From NCBI GenBank assembly GCA_030762935.1, contig CM060896.1, forward strand, positions 17,567,527 to 17,631,526: DNA of 64,000 nt. Direction: 5' to 3'. Within the stretch, counting starts at the first letter, position 1. Every line of letters starts with the position of its first letter. The stretch is from Hymenopus coronatus. Its lineage: Eukaryota; Arthropoda; Insecta; Mantodea; Hymenopodidae. Below the pieces are notes generated by a model. That model saw only the letters and a program-made list of their open reading frames with translations. It was not told the DNA's origin and ran no database searches. This document shows, piece by piece, positions 56,698 to 64,000 of the stretch. The position numbers were made by a program, and so were the translations under genes.

Positions 56698-56860
56698 CAT
56701 TGAATGCTATAGTCGAGATTTTAATACCGTAATCCCTTTCTCTGTGCAGTTGCTCTAACCATTGAGATACTGTGCTGGTAAGACATTCAATCCTTCAACT
56801 GATTTTGTTTTTACCCTGCAAACCCTTCAGAGAACTGCTTCATGGCGAATTGCATTCATA
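56698..56860 (-). mobile_element. tRNA-derived SINE, family S8, diverged
   Basis: CATTGAATGCTATAGTCGAG, TTGCTCTAACCATTGAGAT and CTGGTAAGACATTCAATCC follow the S8 copy at 38289. The boxes are decayed. Confidence 0.6.
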
Positions 56861-56918
56861 AGTCCTTAATATTCGGGTAATACTAGCATAGTCATTGCCA
56901 ACTATTATTGGACAATTT

Positions 56919-57040
56919 TATTGTTGTATGGGTAATGCCGCTATATTTGCGTCACCATGGGTACATGCTTTTACTGTTTGAGCCAGCCTTTTCTGTACCC
57001 ATGGTGACGTAAATGTAGGAGCATTACCAATACAACAATA
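56919..57040. mobile_element. 122-bp hairpin element (mini-MITE)
   Basis: Left arm 56919-56965 and right arm 56994-57040 are inverted repeats, 42 of 47 bases matching, with a 28-nt loop. The ends read TATTGTTGTAT; the inner part is CGTCACCATGGGTACA in both arms. No coding. Confidence 0.8.
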
Positions 57041-57861
57041 CATTTTGGGTGTTCACAAAGCTTTTAAAGTTGGATAGCCATGAAAAATGAGAAATGTCAT
57101 CTGCTCCATAATAGTTATGATTACTAACAATTGGATACAATTACAGCCGATCCCACAACAGCAAAGATGACAACGGCGATGATGATAACGGTGCGTACGT
57201 TGTTTTACGAAAGAAAGCGTACTTTTTTTTTTTTTTGGATATATGCTGTGCACATGATGTATATCATTTTGTACACCGTTCCAAGCCAAAAGGAAGTAAT
57301 GTGAAAATTAAATTGCAGTTGAGACTAGATAGTCTGAAATACTAGATAGTCTCGCTTATGCACGTTAGCTACTTCTGCCAAGGTCGCTAGATGCAGGTTT
57401 AACATTTAAGAAGTACATTAAAAGCATTACCATTGCTGCCATATTGCATACTTCATTTCCACCGCAGTAAGCAAGCCTCTGTAGCATAATGTAAAATTGT
57501 ACTGAAGTTATGGAAACAACTCAAGAGATGATGCTTCATCACCGAGCACGACTTCAAGTGTGCACAATCCAGTATATATTTTGCCCGTAAGGCAATTACG
57601 TCATGCGCAAACGCTCCTAAAAACGAGCACAAGTCAAAACGAACTACTGGCCTTGATGACACATTTCATCCAGTTTAGTGCGGTAGATTCAAACGCCGTA
57701 GACTTCAAATTACGTTTATACATGTTATAGCATTTAAAGAAAAAATATCCAATAACTCCACATGTTATCAAAAATTAAAGTGTCCAGGTGCTCTTATGCT
57801 CGTACATAGCAGCCACCAATGTTTACATAAAACAGCATTTTATTACCTTTTAATATTATAC
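57041..57861. other. Unassigned DNA
   Basis: Contains ACTAGATAGTCT twice (57325, 57343) and a loose copy of the ACTTCTGCC motif (57364-57383). No coding element recognised. Confidence 0.4.
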
Positions 57862-58400
57862 AGTGTCGCGGTAACGTGTGTGACTGGCATTCGGGAGGTC
57901 AGGGTTCGATTCCCGTAGCCGGCCTTCCTGACCAATTGGGCGTTTCCGCGAGTCGCCAAGTGAAATCTGGGAAGGTTCATTTGACCCCCAAATTCCCTGT
58001 CCATCACTTAATTGACGTGTGTTTCAGGGTTGAAGGACCAGGCGACGGCATTTGGACTGTTGGGGCTGAATGTTGCCTTATATAGTGTAAAGGTTATTCC
58101 TGGCGCGGTACCGTTCAATGAGATTCACCTTCAAGTTTTTGGGTAATCCCGGGAGGCTCGGGGTTTTTGGGTAGAGCCCAAGCGCCGGAAACATTCAATC
58201 TGGAACCGTTAAGGATCCCATCATGCTTGTGTTCGTCGTCAACGATCTCGTTACCCTTCGGATCTCTCCTCTCATCTTCCAAATGCTACTCCTTTGTAAC
58301 TCCCTGTACCTGAGGATGTATCCTATAAGGTGTAGGGAAGGCTGCGTGCCAAAAAGCATCGAGTTCCTCACTTACCCACAGGGGTAAGGCTACAGTATGT
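57862..58400 (+). mobile_element. tRNA-derived SINE, family S6
   Basis: GTCGCGGTAACGTGTGTGAC (A-box-like), CAGGGTTCGATTCCCGTAGC (B box), TTGGGCGTTTCCGCGAGTCG, CTGGGAAGGTTCATTTGACC. The best-preserved S6 head. Confidence 0.72.
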
Positions 58401-58501
58401 AATACACCACAGCATTGAGGGCAAACTATCGTCACAGCTGAGTCAACATTAGAATGCAAGCGCAAACATTCAGCTATGACCTTCGTCCGGCGACGTATGG
58501 T

Positions 58502-59198
58502 CTATCACCTTTCTCTCTGAGGATTGTGGCTGTGTATGCACGAGTACTCCGACTCAGACAAGCAGAGTTGGAACAGCCTAGTTTACAACGGGTTTACAAC
58601 GGATGACAGCACTTTGCTTACTACGACCCACGAGAGATATACTACGGCCACCAGGCCCCCACGAGGAAGGGATGAAGTGAAGGAATATAGGAGGCTACAG
58701 GTGGTGGGCAAACAGGCTGCAGAGATGTGCAGAACTCCTTAACAATTTCTGGTTGGAAACCTCTCACGTTGCTGGAACTGCGTGTACGACTTGTCAACCA
58801 AGCGGCTCTGAATAGACCAAGTGGGAGTAAATACTCTTTCCTTTATGCAAGTATCCGCCTGAAATCGCCATACACCACAAAACCCGGAATCACATTAAAA
58901 TATAGATGATGAGGGATGAGAAACCTGTAGGTTGGAACAGGGACAGAATCATGGAGAGATAAAACCGACCGCGGCGCCTAGGAAGGTGCGGTGGTTTACC
59001 AGTGGGATGGAGGAAAAGACAGAAACGGAATGAAAGGGAAATGATGGAAAGGAAACCCGTAAAAGATGAGACCCCATCTCACCAAAACACGAAGGTCGGA
59101 GATGAAGTTGATCAACCTGGGGCACCCCGAATTCGCGGGACCTCATAGACGCACTCGCTAAAGTGGTCTATCACAATCCTCAGAGAGAAAGGTGATAG
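58502..59198. mobile_element. 697-bp segment with perfect 27-bp inverted ends
   Basis: 58502-58528 (CTATCACCTTTCTCTCTG...) is the exact reverse complement of 59172-59198. GGTCTATCAC precedes the left arm and also sits just inside the right arm. The interior is GC-richer, with no recognised protein. The right arm overlaps the start of an S5 SINE. Confidence 0.6.
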
Positions 59199-59410
59199 GT
59201 GCTTCGTGGTGCAGGGGATCGTGGGTTCGAATCCCGCCTTGGGCATGGAAGTCTATATGTTTGTAAAATGTGTATATGTGTGTGTGGTGTTAGCAGAAAA
59301 AAAGCAAACGGTAATCAAACAGAAAACAAAGTAAATGTAAGAAAAAGAAGAGAAGGAAGAAAAAAATTCGAGCTGCAGTTTATCCGGAGCAATCTAGCTC
59401 GGTGCTTAAA
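59193..59410 (+). mobile_element. tRNA-derived SINE, family S5
   Basis: GTGCTTCGTGGTGCAGGGG (A-box-like), GTGGGTTCGAATCCCGC (B box), a short TG tract (59270-59287), AAAGCAAACGGTAATCAAAC, then an A/G-rich tail. Matches 51139-51451. Confidence 0.78.
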
Positions 59411-59429
59411 GTAACTAAAATATTTAAAT

Positions 59430-59962
59430 CAGACAAATCCCCCTCGTATCTTCAACAAACTGTGCAGTGTCACTTATTTCTGCAATTGCTTATCTCGATT
59501 AACATGAGGTACTTAAATTAGAGAAAAAAAAAAACATCTAACATATTCCTTTTTTATATCTCTATCTATCTGCAAACTATTCTTTAAAAAGATTATTCTT
59601 TTTGCTTTCTCTGGTGCATGTGTAAAACGCACAGAGTACAGAGTGGCTAGAGAGGGTATTGTACATCCCATCCAAAAATTCGATACCGGGATTCAGGCCC
59701 ACTGAATCAAACATGAAAAAAATAGAAAAAAGTCTGTGTGGACAGCACAATTCAAAATCGAAAAGTCCGTTAATTACCAAGGTTGAATTTTAAGCCATTT
59801 AAACTTTTTTTCAAAGAAATACCTCTTTCTTTTCTTTTCTCTACCTATTATGCACATTTTATATTCCTACATGCTAGAGTAAGTAAAACATTTTTTAGGG
59901 AGAATATGCACAACAAAGTAAAATGATATGAATATAACACACACTTTGTTCTGTTGTTTATT
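59430..59962 (-). repeat. PalTE fragments, strongly diverged
   Basis: 59430-59545 keeps CTTATCTCGATTAACATGAG from the 5' end of a copy. 59597-59960 starts TTTTGCTTTCTCTGG with CCATCCAAAAATTCGATACC and then loses most of the middle. Confidence 0.6.
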
Positions 59963-60011
59963 ATTATTATTAGTCGTAGTAGTAGTAGAATTTTCATTTT
60001 TGTTTGTTTAG

Positions 60012-60254
60012 CCCTCTTTTAACTTCAGTGGTCATATCGGGGCTTTAACTTGTGAAACAACTCGTATTAGTGTAGATTTAGAACATTAGCTTAATCATTT
60101 TATATCACTAAACACACGCACATCCACACTTCCAGATTCTTGGGAGGGATAAGGAATAATTCTGGTTAAAGAAAAATCCACCGCCCGCTGGGAATCGAAC
60201 CCGGGATCTCCGAAGTAGAAGTCAACTCGTTGACCACTTGACCACGTAGGCAGT
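60012..60254 (-). mobile_element. tRNA-derived SINE, family S1
   Basis: The minus strand carries GTGGTCAACGAGTTGAC (A box) and CCGGGTTCGATTCCC (B box). The 3' tail on the left begins with a TTA/GTA-rich tract (59950-59995), preceded by GCCCCGATATGACCACTG. Confidence 0.78.
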
Positions 60255-60894
60255 CTTGTCTATTATTTTCGTTCTGGGTTTACTTCTCTAAACTTCACTG
60301 CTGTTCGTCTTTCTCCAAGGTCACGAAAAAACAGTTAAGTTAAAGGAAAATGGCTCTAATGATATCTGCTGTGTACAAAATAAACCAAACTAAAAACAGT
60401 AATTTCGTATCTTTTTCTTCTTTGGTCCACACTAACCGTATAATTACTACTATGTTCCAAAAAGGAAGTCCATGGGGAACTTTTGGAAAGCAATTTAACT
60501 TTCACTTCCAATGAATTAGTGAAGGACACGCTGCAACTTCCAGGTTAAGTTCTTGGAAAGTCTATGTGTTCTGTCATGGGAATCCCCATTCAAGATTTAA
60601 AAATGAAAAGGAAAGTAATTCATCTGGTTAGTGATTACTGGGGATTCCATGCTAGATAGATTGGCAACATGAGTGAGAGGTCAACAACCTGAGATCAAGC
60701 ATTGCAATTTATTTTTTGCATCTCCTCAGGCGGAAGCGGCTTGGTGAGATGCTGACTGGCTTCCCTATGTTTGTCAGCTGAACACTCACTTCTGTGTTAC
60801 TTTATAATAAGCAAATGTGTATATAAATATGTTTAAAACATTGCCCTCTACTTGCTTACCATGGTAAACAGTTAACAGAAATCTTCTTTAGCAA
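60255..60894. other. Unassigned DNA
   Basis: No element or motif recognised. Confidence 0.4.
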
Positions 60895-61308
60895 TCTGAT
60901 ATGTTCGATCCACATGATTTTCTCATCTGTTCCGCAAACAAACTATTCTTACACAATATTATTCCTTTATCTATCTTGCTATCGAGATAAGCTTTGGCAG
61001 AATGGCCTTGCGTGTGTTAACAGATCTAGTACATTTTTGTGCGGTTAGTTGTTTGTCCATCTCTTACGGTTTATCAGTTTTGCAAAAGTCATTCAGAATG
61101 AAGAGGATGTCAGAGCTATTCACACTGATTCAAGACGTACATTTTATTTGCCATTTAAATAACTTTAGTTTTTTATATCAAAATCGTTAGTCATTTATGA
61201 GAGTATTGAACAGTTCGAAAAATCTTCCATGTAGTTAGGGATGAGAGAATTTTCGTGTCGTAGATACTGAACTTAAATACAAAGTTTTATATTTAATGGA
61301 TTTTTCAT
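60895..61308 (+). repeat. PalTE copy truncated by an inverted copy
   Basis: TCTGATATGTTCGATCCAC to TTAATGGATTTTTCAT, then interrupted in the T run by the next element. About half the usual middle is present. Confidence 0.8.
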
Positions 61309-61430
61309 TTTTACTTTCTCTATACGCACTATGTACATAGTGTATAGAGAAGGTATTGCACTCCACCCAAAAATTCGATACCGAGATTTCACCGGAAATA
61401 TATGTTTTAGGGTGCCCAATATCCAAAAAA
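61309..61430 (-). repeat. PalTE palindromic end only
   Basis: TTTTACTTTCTCTATACG, CACTATGTACATAGTGTATAG, CCACCCAAAAATTCGATACC, then ATATCCAAAAAA, where the next copy begins. The palindrome is intact. Confidence 0.88.
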
Positions 61431-62108
61431 TCTGATGTGCTCCATTCACATGACTTTCTCCATATCCCTGCAACAAATAATTCTTAAAAAGCGTATACTT
61501 CTATTTACTTTATGCTAATCAGAAGAAATTAGCAGAAATAGTCTTATTACTCGCTTCCTTGTAAGTAGAAGCGAAATAAGGGACAACCGTAGGTTAAAGT
61601 GATAGTCAAAAGCTGGTTGCTATGTCAATGGAGTTCCTTTGTTTATATGGATAGGAGTTGACAAGTTCCTGTATGAGAAAAGTATACGTTTTACATAGCA
61701 GAAATAAGGAATGTCTCAAAAACGTCAAACTCCACGAAAAAAACGTATATAACATAAATTGTACGTTTTAATGTGCTCTACATTTTTTGTGTAGTAAGTT
61801 TTTATCCATCTCTTACGGTTTAGCAGTTATTCAACATTCGTAAAATTCAACCAGAATAAACTACTCTTCAGAGGCTATTTCCAGAAAATTCAAGATATAC
61901 ATTTCATTTGTCAGGTAAATATGTTTAATATCCGAAATTTTAATCAAAATCGTTAGAGCCATTTTTGAGAAAATTAAAATTTTGAAAAAAGTTCCATGTA
62001 AAGGGTAGTTGGGGGTGGGGGGATTTTTCTCAAAATCTTCGTGTCGCATCCCTGGAAGATACTAAACTTAAATACCAAATTTGGTATTTTACCGACTTTT
62101 CGTTTTTG
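61431..62108 (+). repeat. PalTE copy, 3' truncated
   Basis: TCTGATGTGCTCCATTCAC to CCGACTTTTCGTTTTTGAG. The microsatellite and palindrome are missing; it joins directly to another copy at GTAAACATTAGCAG. Younger subfamily. Confidence 0.87.
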
Positions 62109-62903
62109 AGGTAAACATTAGCAGAAATGGCTTATTACTTAATTCCTTGTAAGTAGAAAGCTAAAACATCGGCTAAAGGAATGTAAACTCTTAAAAGCTG
62201 TGGCTATGCGATGATGTTGAAACTCGCTTCCTTTTGCATGGCCAGGAGTAAAGCAAAAGAGTTATGAAACGACTGGCGACCACCCGTTTGAGAAAAGTGT
62301 AGCTATTCTAAAATTGAAATCAAAACAAGGAATATCTTGGAAATTGCCAACTCTACAAAAATGTGTTTTTAAGAGAGATCTACATTTTTTTGTGCAGTAA
62401 GTTTTTATTTGTCTCTTACGGTTAACAAATACGCGAGTTATTCAGAATGAAGTAGCCTGCTGAGGCTATTCCTAAGAAATTCAGGATAACATTTTGTTTG
62501 TCATGGGAATATCCTTAATATAAGGCACTTTAATCAAAATTGTTAAAGGAATTTTGAGAAAATCGAAAATTTCGTGAACAGTTTCCAAATAAAGTTTAGT
62601 TTGAGTGCCGGTATTTTCCTGAAAGTCTTCGTGTTGCATCTTTGGAAGATGCTGATTCAAAATACCAAGTTTGGTTTTAAAGGCCTTTTTTTTTTTAGCT
62701 ATGCTGCTATAGTCACACTCGCACAAACACACACCTACACACACGCACAAAACCCGGACCTTTTTCTTTTTGTATGTGTGTGCGTGTTTCAAGGGTCTCC
62801 AAAACATGTAGTTCCGATGAAACTTCGGTTTAGAATTTTTTGTGGAATAGAGTACCTTTCTACTTTATGTATATATATATACTATTCTGGTAGAGACAGT
62901 AAT
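62109..62903 (+). repeat. PalTE copy, 5' truncated
   Basis: Begins in the 5' region (GTAAACATTAGCAGAAATGG), older subfamily; CA tract near 62715-62747 with a TG stretch (62772-62787); palindrome decayed (ATGTATATATATATACTATT). Ends GGTAGAGACAGTAAT. Confidence 0.83.
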
Positions 62904-62905
62904 AA

Positions 62906-63040
62906 TCTTATGTGCTACATTCACACGATTTTCATTACTCCTTTTTGTTTATTAGTTGCTATAAACAATTCTTATGAAAGCTTATTTTTCTATATATTTC
63001 ATTTTAATCGAGGTAAACCTTCGCAGGCATTAAACATTTC
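62906..63040 (+). repeat. PalTE 5' fragment
   Basis: TCTTATGTGCTACATTCACA, ACGATTTTCATTAC, TTTAATCGAGGTAAACC; then the match fades. Confidence 0.65.
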
Positions 63041-63204
63041 GCTATGGTTTAAGACGAACTCTATGTGCCGCTCTTAAAATTCCTTACTATTTCCGTGCAG
63101 CCACGAGAAATACGTGCAAATCGGGAGAACTGTTAAAGAGTGACTAAGTATTGAACTAATCGAACAATTAATAACGCTTATACCACAAAAATTATATTGC
63201 GAAT

Positions 63205-63506
63205 AAGGAGATCTACATACATGTTTTTGTGTAGAACGTTTTCGTCTATCACTTAATTTATACGTTATAAAATGTATATACATATCTTTCGAAAAAAAGT
63301 TGATCTCACCAATATTTCCATAAAATTCAGGATATACATTTCATTTTATATGTAAATATCTTAAGTTTTAAATACAAATCCTTAGGGCCATTTTGAAAGA
63401 ATAAAGCGATTTGAAGATTATTCCTTGTAAAGGTCAGTTGGGGTGGGGATATTTTTTTATCTTCGTGTCGTATATTTGCAAGTTTGGCATTTATTGAACT
63501 ATTCTT
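63205..63506 (+). repeat. PalTE middle fragment
   Basis: GATCTACATACATG, GTGTAGAACGTTTTCGTC, AATTCAGGATATACATTTCA, GTTGGGGTGGGGATA and CTTCGTGTCG in consensus order; ends where the inverse copy starts. Confidence 0.7.
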
Positions 63507-63642
63507 TTTTACTTTCTCTATAGGCACTATGCACATAGTGTATAGAGAATGTATTGCAGTCCACCAAAAATTCGATACCGAGTTTTCACCGGAAATATAT
63601 GTTTTAGGGTCCCCTTCATCTAAAAAAAGCATTTTCGGAAAA

Positions 63643-63682
<40 letters not shown>

Positions 63683-64000
63683 GTGTGTCTGTGAACACGA
63701 TAACTCAAAAACGAAAAATAGGTAAAATACCAAACTTGGTATTTAAGTTTAGTATCTTCCAGGGATGCGACACGAAGATTTTGAGAAAAATTCCCCCACC
63801 CCCAACTACCCTTTACATGGAACTTTTTTCGAACATTTTGATTTTCTCAAAAATGGCTCTAACGATGTTGATTAAAATTTCGTATATTTTAGATATTTAT
63901 CTGACAAATAAAATGTATATCTTGAATTTTCTGGGAATAGCCTCTGAAGAGTAGTTTATTCTGGTTGAATTTTACTAAATTTTGAATAACTGCTAAACCG
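63507..64000 (-). repeat. PalTE copy, cut by window edge
   Basis: TTTTACTTTCTCTATAGG, CACTATGCACATAGTGTATAG, TG tract 63645-63681, AATACCAAACTTGGTATT, TGGCTCTAACGATGTTG, ATAGCCTCTGAAGAG. Continues beyond the window. Confidence 0.92.

Noticed and set aside
57870..57925. Possible tRNA gene
   Set aside because: Good B box, but it is followed by a shared SINE body also found at 54790.

Overview
This is a gene-poor, AT-rich stretch of an animal nuclear genome. I found no intact cellular gene: no long open frame survives, and no spliced gene can be assembled. Protein-like signal comes only from broken transposable elements: a foldback Tc1/mariner-like element, a second mariner relic, a decayed transposase of an arthropod-typical family, the 3' part of a Helitron helicase, and three non-LTR retrotransposon fragments. 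The Helitron tail, the transposase relics and many tRNA-derived SINEs suggest an arthropod. A cockroach or termite is my best guess, from memory of similar repeats, and is weakly held.

The window is dominated by one non-coding repeat family, called PalTE here. By hand I count about 42 segments totalling roughly 26-27 kb, about 40% of the window. A full copy is about 0.8-0.9 kb. In the orientation used here ('+' = reading 5'-TCTGATGTG to the palindrome) it starts with TCTGATGTG and a small hairpin, carries ACTTTCTCTA near the 5' end and its inverse TAGAGAAAGT near the 3' end, and holds a (CA)n tract at a fixed internal place. It ends in a long palindrome centred on CTATGTACATAG, then AGTAAAA. 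No protein is encoded. The layout recalls non-autonomous rolling-circle elements (HINE/DINE-1 type), but one copy is flanked by a 12-bp repeat that does not fit that model.

Layout: 1-9.4 kb, PalTE copies, SINEs and two LINE fragments; 9.8-10.7 kb, foldback mariner; 11.3-13.3 kb, one PalTE split by a SINE and by a 756-bp DNA transposon with 8-bp target duplications; 13.5-18.2 kb, PalTE; 18.7-21.9 kb, transposase relic; 22.6-26.3 kb, nested PalTE array; 26.3-30.3 kb, LINE fragment, SINEs and mariner relic; 30.4-39.3 kb, PalTE clusters and SINEs; 40.3-44.1 kb, a CpG-rich 43-bp satellite with higher-order structure, split by a retroelement-like insertion; 44.2-49.8 kb, SINEs and unassigned DNA; 49.8-53.2 kb, a multi-level nest ending in a Helitron; 53.9-54.5 kb, a roughly 200-bp tandem repeat; 54.8-64 kb, SINEs, hairpin elements and more PalTE.

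Nothing suggests an operon, CRISPR array or host pathway. The interest lies in the repeat biology: order of insertion, terminal structures and satellite organisation.
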